From NCBI GenBank assembly GCA_963565915.1, contig OY751489.1, positions 1,984,001 through 2,048,000 on the forward strand: a DNA stretch of 64,000 bases. The letters run 5' to 3'. This document shows, piece by piece, positions 44,296 through 56,883 of the stretch. How positions within the stretch are numbered: position 1 is the first letter of the stretch; each line of letters starts with the position of its first letter. This DNA is from Entoloma clypeatum. Its lineage: Eukaryota; Basidiomycota; Agaricomycetes; Agaricales; Entolomataceae. The position numbers were made by a program, and so were the translations under genes. Below the pieces are notes generated by a model. It was given only the letters and a program-made list of their open reading frames with translations, made no database searches and was not told the origin of the DNA.

Positions 44296-45773
44296 TCACT
44301 TCTTGTCATTGAAAAATGGAGCGAATGTTGGGTGGAGGAAATAATCGGTTTTGTTCTCTCTGAGGTTATCCAGCTCTTGACTGATCAGATGGAGAACAAT
44401 GGCCACAACAGAGAACCCTGTTATGATCATTTGCGGAAAAAATCCGATGGAATCTAAGGCGAAGCCGTCTTCTGAGAGCTTGCTGAACATAATAGCCACA
44501 CTTACCAATCAAAACACCTAGAGGGTTACAAAGGCTGTCAGGCTTTTGGGAGATCTTTCAAAAGAATATATAAATACCATCTAGCCCTGGAGCATCTGGC
44601 ATGCTATGTCGAAGACATGGCAATATCGCCAGCACAGCACTCGATACAACGAGTTTCATGAAAACACCATTCATATTGAGGGACCTTCTAGCGATAAGGG
44701 CAATTCCGACAGTGACATGGGTAAGTACCCAACTCGAGCTGAAAAGGAGGAGGGTGATAACACGCGCAATAACAGGACGGTAGATGACCATGTCGAAATC
44801 GCGGGTGGAGGTTTTATGATTGTTTTTCGATATTGCATAGCTCTCCATGTCATAAGTGTCGATGTTGAAACTCGAGGTCGAAGCGATGGTTGCTATTTTG
44901 CGAATGGGAAGTGTTTCGTTGTTGAACGAGACCAGTTGAATTGTGCTCGATAATAGATATGTATCGAAAGGATACAGGGGACTTTTGTGCACATCAAGGA
45001 CATGGTCGCTGTCGAATTGGACAAGGTTCTGTATGCTGAAACAATATCAAAACCTAGGAAGGACTATGAACAAAAACAAGATATACCTCCTCCGAAGCCC
45101 AGTTTCTCTGTCGAAAGGTATCAGAGATGGATTATAAGTAGCAGCAGGTGTTGAGTCCCTTGAATTAATCGATGACAAAAATCAACTCGGAGGTTTGGAA
45201 AGTACCAAAGCAAACGTACGCGTCTACGAAAACATACAATGGTTCAGTCGGTAGTCCACACAGCTGAGTACCGTGTATGCCCTGAGAACCCGGGAGAAAG
45301 GAATTATATCCACAGGACAAGATCGACCAACGGATCGTGACCGAGGGCTCATCGACATCGACATCAACACTTTCTCCTACTAATATTATCTGGATAAACG
45401 GATGGAGGTCTTTGGTTTTGTGTTGCAATATGATAGAATCGCCTACCCCAGGCGTTCTCTGTGCAACCGTTTGTAATACCAGTTGGGTGTGTTCCTCGTC
45501 AATAGCCGCGCCGAGGAATGCGAAAGAGATTATGAAGATGAATACGAGAGAGGCTACGAGAGCGATAGCAGTGATGAAGGAGCCACTGAAAGAAAAAGGG
45601 GGATTTCTTCCTAGTCGAGCACGACAATCGTTCGATACAGATCGATGACTATTGTTTGCTGTGGATGTGGTAGGCATCTCTCGTGGGACGTCTGCTGGAG
45701 AGAGTTCTAAAGAGTGTAAGCGGTGAAAGGAGTGACGGCGACGAGAGAACTGGGGTATTCGAGAGTTGGGCAT
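44296..45773 (-). CDS. DUF4436 membrane protein
   Basis: Five minus-strand exons (45773-45220, 45158-45087, 45035-44578, 44517-44506, 44453-44296) give 417 residues. A transmembrane segment near residue 80 (FITAIALVASLVFIFIISFA) precedes an extracytoplasmic region with SPLYPFDTYLLSSTIQLVSF, the motif I associate with DUF4436. Three more membrane segments follow near the end: VITLLLFSSSWVLTHVTVG, FMKLVVSSAVLAILPCLR and IGFFPQMIITGFSVVAIVL. MPDAPGLDGVLIDSIGFFPQ is the typical ending; building it requires a 12-nt exon coding GVLI. DUF4436 proteins are common in Agaricomycetes and have no known function. Confidence 0.85.
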
Positions 45774-46427
45774 GAGAGTCTTGGCGGAACTAAAATCTTG
45801 AGCGACCTTAAGTATATACCCCGTCAAGCCGATGGGAGGAAAGAACTTTCCCAGAACTTTGCCGTTACCTGTGAATGACTGCTCCCATCAAATAAAAGGC
45901 GATTTGACGGCGGAACAGGAGCAATCCCGTCAAAGATGATAGAACTTGACAACCACGAAATACATTCCAACGCTTGCTTGAAAGTTGATGCGCACACTCG
46001 CCGCCGCGGATTTCGTTGACGGCGTGACGGTATCGGTTTACCGCGTGGTGGACGGGGGTAACTCTCCCGTGAGGGAGCGTTTCAAAGTAATTCTGGACCG
46101 GTGGCGGCTACCTCTTCGCCCTTCTCCCCTTTATGGTAGGCAGTCGAGAACAACTTCTACTCACGTAACACTGTTACAATGGCATCACATAGCTGTACCC
46201 ATCAAGACCACCAAATTCGCATATACCCTGACCTGAAGAATTGAATACATAAATGAGATTCTGGCTAGCAAATGTCAAGGAGCTTCGAAATACCCATGAA
46301 AAATCAGTTCACTTCCCACCCGTCTCAAGCAGTTGGCTGGTGTTGCTTGTCTCGTATCCAAAGTTGCCACTCCAAATCATCAACAGGATATGGACGCGCC
46401 CCGTTGCGCAAACAGGTTCGGCTCCCG
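45774..46427. other. Intergenic region between DUF4436 and SET/MYND genes
   Basis: About 650 bases contain the DUF4436 promoter and the 3' end of the SET/MYND gene. An 83-codon plus-strand frame at 45985-46236 has no motif and no splice partner, so I do not call it a gene. Confidence 0.5.
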
Positions 46428-47928
46428 TCAATGGTCACCAGACCGTTGCCACGAATCTAACAAGGACTGCAAAACCTCGATTTCTTGCAAAGGGCCATCC
46501 TCGTCTCCCTCGGGCCCAAAGACTGCCAACACCTCACGGCCTCGAGATAAGAATGTTTGTACTTGTGCCTTGATCGCAAGTTCTGTCTCCTGAGTCCCTT
46601 CCAGTGAGCTGACGAGCTTATTCCACGCAGTCTTTGCCAACTCGACGAGATGCATTCCTACTTTCAGATGTCTTTCATGCGGTCAGTTAGAATCATGATC
46701 ATGACGTACCGATTTGAGGGTAGTTTACTGGATAAAACAGAACATAGAGGGCTAGAAGAGTCACGCCAGAATCGAGGGCTATACCGTACTGGCTTTCATG
46801 AGAAGCTTTACTGAAAATCTCCGATAGGTCTGACAGATAAGATTCATGGAAGATGGCCCGCAGAGAATCAGGAACGTCTTGCTGTGGCATGCTCTGCAAT
46901 CTAGAGTTGAGACGTTCATCAATGTCAACATAACGGCGAAGGGTATCAGCCAAAATTCCGAGGTCAAGCGGACTTTTGGGTGGAGGGGTTATATCACCAA
47001 GGTTTTCTATAGAGCGACAAGAAGAGCAAGAGCATGTGAATCCGTATGTGAGGTTGAATATTTGCTGGCGCAATTGAGTGAGAGCAGGGTCCAGATAAGG
47101 GAGGCATATCTAACAACGATGCTTAGCAAAGGAGGGGCGGGCCATACATGAAAACCTCACCTCTTCATCCCCACTGATCTCACGAAGTGCCACAACTTCC
47201 ATTGTGACTGGTGTTGCATGTGAAAAGACATACCTGGCCGCTGCATTGGGAGAGCAGGAATGATTGAAAAGGCGGCTGGCAAGAGGGAACACGCCGTGCC
47301 CAATCGAATTGAGGTGTGAGTGAATAGTGAAGTTATTGTTTCCAAATCTCGAGTATATATCTTTGATGGTACCGGCAGGTGTGGATATGCTGTAATGAGG
47401 TACCGGAGGAGTGGTATGGTTGATTTGAGGGCCAGGAAGGAGAGAATGAAATATTGCAGTGGGCGAGGAGTCATCTGACGATGGCAGGGTTGCAGGGGAG
47501 ATTTCAGCGAGCAGGTGGGTAAGCAAAAGGGCATCCATTTTCTCGTGAGCAGCTAGTGCTTCAAAGGTACTGGATGAGACAAAGGTGTTGTAAACTTTAC
47601 AGATCTTTTTGTGGTGAGCTTCCCAATGTAGCTTCTGACCTGAGCTTGAAGTCGATAATCTGGTCCTTTCTGCGGAAGAAGTGGTCAACTCACATTGGGC
47701 ATCACAATACCAGTATGACGCACATCCGGTGCACTTCTTCAATGATGTATTCCGGGATGGTAAACGGAGGCATGCGTCGCATCTATGGCGTTTTTGCGAA
47801 AGTAAGAGGACTGTGGAGAGTGATTTGACAGAAACGACCAGAGCGCCAGGGTGGAGGGGGATAGCCGCAACAGCTTTACTTCTCGCTGTAGGGTGAGGCT
47901 CAAGGCGGACATTGCCCATCGATAGCAT
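46428..47928 (-). CDS. SET and MYND domain lysine methyltransferase (SMYD type)
   Basis: Four minus-strand exons (47928-47694, 47639-47161, 47109-46710, 46660-46428) give 448 residues. A MYND zinc finger interrupts the SET domain: RCDACLRLPS, KKCTGCASYWYCDAQC, then QKLHWEAHHKKIC. The SET core is visible as SRLFNHSCSPNAAARYVF (cofactor-binding NHSCxPN) and SGDEEICLPYLDP, with the tyrosine of the post-SET side. The CSCSSC cluster after it fits the zinc-binding post-SET motif. The C-terminal 200 residues are helical like the TPR-like lobe of SMYD3. Substrates of fungal SMYD proteins are mostly unknown. Confidence 0.9.
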
Positions 47929-48030
47929 CGTGGAGGTGTCTCTGGCAAACAATTATGACTACACACGTAATAAAGTACAAATTATTCCCGATTGGTCTGT
48001 ATGATATTTGTATGGACGCAGACCAACACA

Positions 48031-51000
48031 CTATCTGAACCTTTGCCGCTCAATCACCGACTTCTGTCGAGTGTCTCTCGAAACACGCCTGTTTACCACT
48101 TATCAGGCTAATGGACTATAGGACCTGATCAAGGCGTACCAGTAATATTCCATGACGTCGCTTTGGCCGAGTTTGCGGAGGAAATTCTCGTCGTGGGTGA
48201 TGATGATCAGTTGAAAGTTGGAGTGGCTCTTCCTCTCGTTGATAATGCTGAAACAAGCCCTGTCAATGTGCAGCAATACTAATAGGCTGGTCACGCACTC
48301 AACAAGACTGGCGGCGAGAGCATCGATGTTTTCTGTATCGAGCGCATTGGTGGGCTCGTCCAAGGCAAGAATGCCACAATTTTGACCAAACGAATCTGAC
48401 AATGCGAGGCGGATAATGATCGATGCCAACATTTTTTGACCAGCTGAGCATCTCCCGCGCATGTCCATTTCAACTTGATCCTTGGTCATCACAACCTGAC
48501 ATATCCGATAAGTGTGAGAGAGCAGATGAAGACCATGGAACAAACTCGATAGTTGTAAGATCTCTTAGAAGCGCCTCCCTCGACGTCAGAAACAATTTTT
48601 ATACCGTCTATGTCTGCAAACGATGTTTGCCAAGAGCGAGCATGAGTAAAAAAAACTCACCAGTCCCTTGATAGGTTTTGTTCCACAAGTGTTTCATGGT
48701 ATCGTTGACTTCTTCCATCTTCAAGCTATGGTATTTCATAATCGCGCTGCGAGGTATCAGTAACCTAGCAAGATGAAGACGTGATTGTTACTAACTTATC
48801 CAGAGCTTTGGCATACTTTTCCAAGTCACCATTCGCCATGTCTGACATCTAAGAAAACATGTTCTCAGTGACTATCAGCCTGCAAGTGAGATTCAAGCTA
48901 CCTTGACTTGTATCAATTGGTTCGTGTAGCGTTTGTAAATGTCTTTATACTCCTTGAGATCCGACTCAAGGTTCTTGAGCTGAGACTGCAGCGAGCTGAC
49001 TTCTCCTGCGAGATGGGAATACTATGCGGGATCAGGCCACGTTGGAAGCTGGGCGGCAACGGATAACTTACGGCAGTGTGAAGACTATTTTCCTTCTCCT
49101 TGGCCTTGCCGTATTTTTCTTCGAAGTTGCGCCGCGCTTTCGCAGCCTCCTCCATATCATAGGAATCAATCTCAGCCTGTGTCTCACCGATCTCCTTTAC
49201 GAGCTTCCGAACACGAATGTTATCCCGGAGGTTGGCGACTGAAGCGCCACTTGCGTTGATCTCCTTGTCAATCTCCCTTATGGCCTCTCTGACAGCATCG
49301 ATCTTGTCGCTGAGCTCCTTCACTTGGGCATCATGTTGCTCAATGTTTTGAGCACATTCTTCGAGCTTTCGCCCGCGTCTGTCTTTGGCATACCTATGAA
49401 AGGGACGTTGTTGGTCGAAGAATTGGGTCTTCGGGATGGAAGAATACTTACCGCTCCACGGCCCTGTTGATGACAGCAAGTTTATCGGCATTCAGATTAA
49501 GATTTTGAGTGACGCGTTGGACATCTGCAATCTTGAGATTCATCTCGTTTTGCAACTTTTTATGTTCTTCTTCAAGTGCTTCAATCGGCGCTCTTGCCTC
49601 TGAAATCTTGACGTCAAGTTCCTGCGTTGACGTTACAGTATGCATCGGCGAGGAGTTTTGTAGATAATACCTTTATTCGATTGTTAAACGTAACAGTATC
49701 TTTTTTCATCATCTCTACGCGTTCTTCCAATGCACTCTTTTCACGGATTTCATTCTTCAAGTCTCTTTCTTTTAATTCCATCGAATGCAGGTTGTTTTCT
49801 ATTGTTCGTACAGCCTCCCTTTGTCGTTCTCTGTCCGATGTGAGATGGTGCTTCTCTCTTTCAATAGTGCGCCTGATGCGAATTCATCAGTTTGCAAACA
49901 GCAGGAGACGAAGGAACAAGCTTACAGCTCTGCTGATATTTTATTTAATTCCTCCTGGACATCATCTGTTGTTTTTTTGGAACCTGTTGAGGAAAGATCG
50001 CTCTCAAGGCTCAAAACATCATCCTCAGCGCGCGAGATTTCGGCTCGTAATCTGACGACCGTTTTGACGTAATCCTTCAAAACAAGGAGATCTTTGAGAT
50101 TACGTTTTACGTTGTCGAGGTTTTCATTTGCCTGGAGGAAGTGTCAGTATTACACTTGAAAATATGTAGCCGAAGGTCTGACCTCCTCAGCTTTGCGGCT
50201 AAGTTCAGGGTATGCATCTTCCTGACTGTTAACCTCTTTCTCCAACGCGGGCAATTCTTTCAGCTTGATCTGATCTGCCGCAGCCTGGACGGGCCTCAGG
50301 CTCTGTAATTTATCTAGCGCTGCCTCCCACTCCTGCATTTCTCTTTTACTGTCTGCAATAGAAGCAGAGGACGTTTTCTTCATAAGGTCTTCCAACTGTA
50401 GGGAGTTTGGAATATGAAGGACATAGAGTTGGGTCGACCTACTTGTTTCTCGTAAACCACCAACTCTTGGTCGGTGAGATGCCGGGTGCAGGCATTGCAT
50501 GTCTTCTTCTGCTTTCCAATCCGAAGGAAGTGTTCATATACTGCGCTACCTCCACTCAGACTACCAACCAGTCTAGGGAAAGTCACATAAAGCGACGAGT
50601 GCACGATCGACACGCAAAGGACACGTACAGTTTTCTGTGACTGAGCTCCGCTGCTGCCTCTTTAATGGCGGCCTCCAACGATTCTGAGTCTTCTTCGAGC
50701 TCATTTTTCATTCGTCGCTCCAACCCTCCACCATCAGTGAACCACTGCACAAAAAAAAAATGATTGGGACATACCTTTCAGCTCATCTTTCTTCACCTTG
50801 ACTTGCCCCTTCAAATGTAGTAATGTTGTATCTACCTTCTGGAGGTTGTTGTTGGCCATAGCAGCCAAACTTTCCGATTCCGCATGTTGCTGCTCCTTTT
50901 CGCTATGAAAGTGTAGCATTAGATATTGAAGAGGCCATCGTCGTGAGGTCATGCATTACATAGATAGGCGGTTCACTTCGCGCTCGATGGTGTCAGATGT

Positions 51001-53079
51001 CACTTCCCTACCAGGTGCCAGTTTTCGAAGTTTCACATTCGCAAGTTCAAGACTTAAGGATTATTTCGTCTTGGGCTCGTCAAAAACAGAAAGAATTATG
51101 AAAACATACATATTTGAAATTTCGCCTTTCTTGTTCTTGATATCGCCCCTTGCAACATTCAATTTGGCTCTGGCATCGGCCTGTAAGCTCAGGGTTCTGA
51201 TCTCCGCATTGAGATGTTCTCTTGTTTCTTCCAGTAGTTTTCCCTGGGTGGTCTTCTCATTCAATTTGGAATCGTACTGTGCTGCTGCGATCTCCGTCTT
51301 TGTTTTACTGAGCCGGACTTTCTTATCCTCGATGTCACTTTGTAAGGCTTGAAGCTGAGAGGATAGGTCGAGTTGGTTTTCTAATGTGCGTTCAGCAGTT
51401 ACTATGGATGATTGTCGGTCGGCCTAGATATGTGAGCAAACGAGAAAACTGCAATGCGCCCCTTACTTACTATTTGTTGGCGAAGGTTGTCCTTCTCCAA
51501 TTTAAACCTCCCCAATTCATTATCCAACGCCCTTTGCTGTCGAGTATACTCTTCAGTTTTCGCTCGAAGAACACCCTAATAAGTTTTGAGACACAAGGAA
51601 TGTGAGATGATGACTTTGCTTACCTGTAACTTTTCCAATTCTGTTCTTTGTCTCCTCTGTGTTTCAGCGAGTCTTGTCAGAAACTCAACAACTTTTTCTC
51701 GCTCCAGGGGTTCACTTCCAAAGCCTTTTATCCCATGTTTCTCGCTGATCTCGCGTATCAGCTGCTCTCGTTCTACTAGCCTTGCTTTTTGCGCCTGGAA
51801 TTATTGTAAGTTATCAAGAGCGAGGTTGTTATGCAGAAACTGACTTCAGCTTCGGCGACCAGACCACCATGTTGAGCCACTAGTTCGGTATGCTGCCTGC
51901 GAACGTTTGCCAACTCATCCTCGAGGTCTTGTTTCCTTACATCTTCCTGCCGCTTCTTTTGCTTGCGCGCATTGATATGATCATCAAAACGCGCTAAGCG
52001 TGACTGAAGTTCCTCATCCGTTCCTTTATAGAAATTTAACATAAACTGACGATCCTAAAACGAAAACAACCCACCTACGACTTCTTGCAGATTTAGTTTG
52101 GCCTCGTCAAGGTCTGATTGAAGCCTCTGTTTCTTCTCCACGAGCGTTTCGATCTTCACGTACATGTCGCGGAACTTACTCGCATAGTCGTAGAATTTCT
52201 GATTTGCCTCCACGATAGCCTCATATTGTTTTTTAGTTTCCTCGTATTCGACCTGCTTTGTTGCAATCGAAGAACTCATTTCAGATATGCGAGCTTTTAA
52301 TTTATCTGCGTGGGCCTTCTCGCGGGAGAGGCCGACAAGTCGTTCCTTTTCAGCCTTTAAATCAGCCACACGATCTTTGCGAAGGCTCTTGATAGAGTCG
52401 AGAGCTTTGGTGTATCTGGACAAATGTTATGGAAATTGCAGGAGTCCAGGTTGACGGAAGCCGTACCGTGTTGCCTCGAAAATATCATCAAACTTCTTCT
52501 TCAAAGCCGCGGGTTCGGCAAGTGGCCAGTATGAATCTTCTTGATGACAAAAAATGACGTTCTCCAATACAGCTTTTGATACTCCAAGGAGCTGGGGAAT
52601 CTCAGTATCCATTTCGGCGCACTTTGTAGATATAACGCCTCGCTGCACACGTTCATCAGGGGCTGAGATCATGTGCAAATCTGGCTTCATACCTTGCCTC
52701 CCTTATCTGCGTTTCCATCTGCAAGTGCCAAAATACTCTCAAGAGTCTTCATGGTCAGTCCTGCATTTTTCTTGACAGTAACGCTCAAATTCCGGACAGC
52801 CAGCATGCGGGTTCCATTAGCTGCATGGAAACGCAACTTGACCTGAGCTTTCACTTCCTTCTCATTGGCCATTTTTGGGTCATGTATGAATGCTCCCCCT
52901 CTCGTATTCGGCGGCTGGTCGCCCGTCGTTGCGTATTTGAGGCATTCGATGACGGTGGTCTTGCCGCTGCCGTTGTGCCCTACAATGACGGTAACTGGAG
53001 AGAAAAATTCGATTACAGAGATCTGCTTGTCGTCAAAGGAACGTATTCCCCGAATCGCAAGTTTGTTTAGGCAGGCCAT
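48031..53079 (-). CDS. RAD50: DNA repair ATPase Rad50 of the MRN/MRX complex
   Basis: Twenty-three minus-strand exons give 1307 residues, the usual Rad50 length. They are 53079-52693, 52642-52467, 52415-52075, 52023-51845, 51794-51624, 51575-51471, 51423-51110, 51052-50960, 50902-50775, 50725-50629, 50572-50443, 50395-50183, 50131-49926, 49872-49671, 49621-49452, 49393-49072, 49021-48902, 48848-48796, 48746-48661, 48613-48546, 48495-48299, 48247-48140 and 48088-48031. [19 protein letters not shown] opens the ATPase, with Walker [20 protein letters not shown] and Q-loop CHQED. Two long coiled coils flank the zinc hook TCNACTRHL (CxxC near residues 689-692). The C-terminal lobe has the signature [19 protein letters not shown], Walker [15 protein letters not shown] and the switch histidine in [10 protein letters not shown]. 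Rad50 tethers DNA ends and drives Mre11 nuclease. The upstream ATG of a longer frame lacks support. Confidence 0.96.
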
Positions 53080-53211
53080 CGCGCTACCGTGGTCGATAGA
53101 GAACAGTACGCGACCTGTCACATGTCACAGGTAACGCGAATTGTTTGGCTGCACGATCTCGTTTAAACATTCACTGTGTCTCTACCATTTGCTGCTAAAA
53201 CATTGCACGCG

Positions 53212-54108
53212 ATGTTGTCCTTGGCTCGCTCTGTGGCGCCTGCATCCAGGCTACCAAAATATTCCTTTCCTACACGGTCTTTTGCACAAGTAACCCACTC
53301 TCCTCCGGCAACCGAGTTCCCCGCGAACCCACCCTCCCGTCCAAAGCAGACTTCAAAATCCACCACCGTGAGACTTGCCAGTCATGCCCTTCGAGAGGGC
53401 AGGATTCCAGTGAGGGAAGACCATGGGTTGTATGCGTTTTTCCGGAGAAAGGAGCCCAAGGAGGGTGAGGAGAACGTCGGCGACGCGAAATATGAGGTTG
53501 TCGAAACGCCAGAAAAGATGCAGAAGGTGACAGGTGAGTATTTCTCGTCTGCTTTGCATTGTTGACCCAATCGTCGTTCCAAGGTAGATCTTGGAGGGCA
53601 TCCGAGCTACGACTGAAAGGCTTCAATGATCTTCATATGTTGTGGTACATCTTGCTACGAGAACGAAACCTTTTAGCCACACAAAAGGAGGAAGCCAGAA
53701 GGATGGGCGTGAACAATCCTGAAATGCAGGTGTCATCAACCAGAGTCCATCTGGTGAGTTGCCGATAGTTATTGACACGCTCTTTTGACACAATTATAGT
53801 GCCGCAAATCAATGGCACGCATCAAGGCCGTGATGAACGAGCGCCGTTTAGCGTACGAGGGTGCAGTTGACCTCATCGAAAATGCAAAGGACAGAGAAGA
53901 GAACCTGAAGGTACAGCAATACCTGGGAGCGGAGCAGAAAAAGGAACGCAAATATCTGCAGAGGAGGAGAGCCTACGAGGCCCGTAAATTGGCGTCGCAG
54001 CAGTTCGCCGATCAAGAGAGTTTGTCGCAAACGCAGAGAACATCTTCCCAAGCACCAGACGGCCTTCAAGATGATTCACCACTTGAACCCCAGCAGGCAC
54101 CTCAATGA
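53212..54108 (+). CDS. MRPL4: Mitochondrial ribosomal protein uL29m (MRPL4/MRPL47 family)
   Basis: Exons 53212-53533, 53584-53753 and 53800-54108 encode 266 residues. An Arg/Ser-rich presequence leads to the family core: [40 protein letters not shown] and [20 protein letters not shown]. The long charged C-terminus is typical of the fungal version. The protein sits near the exit tunnel of the mitochondrial large subunit. It is divergent from RAD50 with 132 bp between start codons. An in-frame GTG further upstream (53176) is not a credible start. Confidence 0.92.
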
Positions 54109-54202
54109 CAGTTCGCCGATGCAGAAGCGACAGTAGAAACAGTCTGAAATACCTCTGGACTCATTTCCAGCCATGAATAAAACCATGAATAAAACAAAGT
54201 CT

Positions 54203-54561
54203 TCATGAGGAATTCATTGTCCATCCCGGCGCTTTTCGCCTGGCATCCCATGCAATCATCTCAGCCGAGACCCAACAATCCGTGACAGCCTTGTCTTCAT
54301 ACATCTCAAGCTGCCTCCCTCCTTTCCGCATGAGATATTCAATGGCGCTGACATTGCGTGGGGAAATGCTGGTAGCGTTGGTGCGAAATGTGTATCGGAC
54401 AAAAAGTAGGAACTTGGGTCTGACGTGAGGCGGCTTGGTATTCACCATCCGCAGAGCCCTGCGGTTAAACCTAAGTGAGCTTCGCGGAATGGGTTGCGAA
54501 TTTCGAACCGTCTATACAAAGCAAATACGTCTTTCTGTAGCCCTGACTGGCGGAATGACAT
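54203..54561 (-). CDS. SDHAF1: Succinate dehydrogenase assembly factor 1 (LYR protein)
   Basis: Two minus-strand exons (54561-54509, 54458-54203) give 102 residues. The LYR motif is in LQKDVFALYRRALRMV, followed by PKFLLFVRYTFRTNATSISP, RNVSAIEYLMRKGGRQLEMY and CWVS. This pattern is typical of SDHAF1/Sdh6, which protects or delivers the iron-sulfur clusters of the SDH iron-sulfur subunit in the mitochondrial matrix. The intron lies within the LYR helix and its removal is needed to rebuild it. It faces bL28m with 72 bp between start codons. Confidence 0.92.
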
Positions 54562-54633
54562 GGATGAAGAAGGACTATGTTTGGCGGTAGCGATACATAC
54601 ATACTTACAATCACACCTCTGCTCTATCCTTCC

Positions 54634-55289
54634 ATGTTTCCGAGTGTTCCCTGGTTCTCGATCGTCTCTCAGCCATTCAAACGGGCCCAACTAGGTCTTT
54701 TCCATGGAAAAACTAAACAATACGGGAACAACGTTCCTTTCTCGAAGCACAAGACTCGGCGTACATGGCTACCCAACGTTCAGCGTAAACGGTTGTTCTC
54801 TGAAACGCTTGGACAGGACGTCCGAGTAAAGCTGACAACGCAAGCATTGCGGACCATCAAAAAGGTTGGTTTTCCTCTAGAACTTGCTTTTCGAAGAACC
54901 ACTGAAACTTGAGGCACATAGCACCGGGGCCTTGACAATTACCTCGAAACAACACGCTCTGACCTCCTCGGATGGCAAGGCATGCGGCTGCGACTAAAGC
55001 TACGGGAACACCGGGAGGGAATGACAGGGGAATCTTCACCTGCTGGCGCGCGGTCACGGGCTCTCCGAGAACTTGAAGCAATTGCCACGAATAAACCGAG
55101 CTTGGCTGCCGCGGAAGAACAGAGAGACGTGGTCATGAAAGCCTTAAATTTAAAGTCACGGCCAACGTGAGTCTCGAATACGTTTCCGAGATTAGAAGCC
55201 CCTCACATCACTCGGCATACAGCGCACAGCAGACGATCGCATTCTTGAAAGAGCGAAAGATCAACCTAGTCAAAACAGCCTCAATCTAA
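54634..55289 (+). CDS. MRPL24: Mitochondrial ribosomal protein bL28m
   Basis: Exons 54634-54864, 54922-55166 and 55223-55289 encode 180 residues. The L28 core is KRAQLGLFHGKTKQYGNNVP, FSKHKTRRTWLPNVQRKRLF and VRVKLTTQALRTIKKHRGLD. The third exon supplies the ending AQQTIAFLKERKINLVKTAS. Without that splice a TGA follows directly after SRPT at 55166-55168. Yeast names this protein MRPL24. The protein binds rRNA in the large mitoribosomal subunit. The gene shares its promoter region with SDHAF1. Confidence 0.92.
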
Positions 55290-55524
55290 ACAATTCGCAT
55301 CCATATGATCCCCCAATCATCCAACTTCCATACCACCATATACTTCCCGAGATCGATATCCAAACCAATGAACGAATGGCCGGATGCGTGCTGGGAATCA
55401 GGATGTAGTTATGTGCTTCACAATCTCGAAGTCTGCATAGTCATACGTATCCATCACCCTAAAAATGCTTACGTTATCAATTGTAACATGACGCCTCTCG
55501 TTGGGTCTATTGCAGCAGTCTCGA

Positions 55525-56706
55525 ATGCTCCGTCTCAGCGGTTCTCGCTGCTTGTCATACAGATGGAATCTCCATAACGAGCATATCCCCCTCCGTCGCC
55601 TCAGCACCAAAGAAGAGCCTTATGAAGGTTCAACAACCGACTCCTCAGCATATTGTAAAGATCTGGTTCAAAAGCATGATTACGAGGGGTATCTTATATC
55701 ACAGTTCTACCCGAACGAGGTGAAAAGCAGCTATTTCGCGCTCAAAGCATTCTCCGTGCGTCGTGTCGGGTCGTGCTGAAGTGGTCGTTGTTAAAAAAGA
55801 AAATGGGTCAGGTTGAACTTGCTATGGTGCATGACCAAGTCTCGAACGAGATGATAGGGAAAATGAGGATGCAATTCTGGAGAGATGCCATTAAGGGCAT
55901 AACTGAGGTGAGAACCGAGTTTTGTGCTTTATTGAATATAAACGTTATTCGCGACGCGATAGGGCAGACCCCCCAGACATCCAATAGCTATCGCTTTACA
56001 TGAAGCGGCTCAACATGCCCATATATCGGCCTATCATCTGAAACGAATAGTTGATGCTCGGGTGCGCTTTTTTCAGATGCAGGGCGACCCCATTTGACGC
56101 TCGCGAGACAGGACGCCGAATTGCACACGCCGACGTACCTTACCACGGAATCCTTGACGGCACATGCAGAGTCGACCTCGAGCACTGTGCTGTATCTCCT
56201 ACTATCTCTATTGTCGGTTCCGTCCTCTGCGCTGTCGCACGCGGCATCCCATTTAGGGGCAGCTCAAACGATTGTCACACTTCTCCGAGGCCTGCCCTTT
56301 CATGCCAAGCATGGGCGAATGATCATCCCGGCCGAAATCACGGCCAAACATGGTGTGAGGCAGGAGGATGTGTTCCGCAATGGGCCCCATGCCGCAGGGA
56401 TTGAAGATGCTGTTTTTGAATTTGCGACTTTGGCGAATGACCACTTGCTGACGGCGCGCGAGACGTTCAAGCAAGAGGGGATGGGAGGCAAGGTTCCAGG
56501 GCGAGCAATGCCGGCATTTTTGGCTGGGGTATGGTCTCAATATCTTAATGAAAGGCCGCCGTGCTGAGTTGTGGTAGATTCCGGTTGCAAGCTTTTTGGG
56601 ACGATTAGAGAAGACGAACTTTGATGGATTTGCGCAGGAACTGCAGTCGAAGGACTGGAAGCTGGCATGGCAGATATGGCGGGGATACTATAAAAGAGAG
56701 TTTTAA
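55525..56706 (+). CDS. NDUFAF6: NDUFAF6-like complex I assembly factor (squalene/phytoene synthase fold)
   Basis: Exons 55525-55755, 55812-55907, 55963-56061, 56112-56528 and 56578-56706 encode 323 residues. A mitochondrial presequence (MLRLSGSRCLSYRW) is followed by AYCKDLVQKHDYEGYLIS, SSYFALKAFSVELAMVHDQV, GKMRMQFWRDAIKGI, HISAYHLKRIVDARDAEL, HAESTSSTVLYLLLSLL and LGAAQTIVTLLRGLPFHAKH. The fold is that of trans-prenyl condensing enzymes, but the paired DxxxD metal motifs are not intact, as in NDUFAF6. That protein is needed early in assembly of NADH dehydrogenase. The fourth gene in a run of mitochondrial genes, it fits its neighbours. Confidence 0.9.
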
Positions 56707-56883
56707 TGCGGAATAGACCGGACCGGCTGTGTGTACAATATAATATGGTCGGCGTCCGAATTTGGATGAGTGTGCACTGTCACCTATGCACTCAGTATTT
56801 GTCTTCTGCCACATCTCTTTCTACTACCACATCTCCTCTCTACCCATCTCCCCACAGCTCATTGTGTCCGTCTGTACACCCCA

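Noticed and set aside
45985..46236. 83-codon open frame on the plus strand between DUF4436 and SET/MYND genes
   Set aside because: No recognisable motif, no neighbouring exon and a low-complexity C-terminus. It lies where a promoter is expected.
55166..55168. TGA as the end of bL28m
   Set aside because: It lies exactly at a good donor (GTGAGT); splicing adds a plausible ribosomal-protein ending of about 22 residues.
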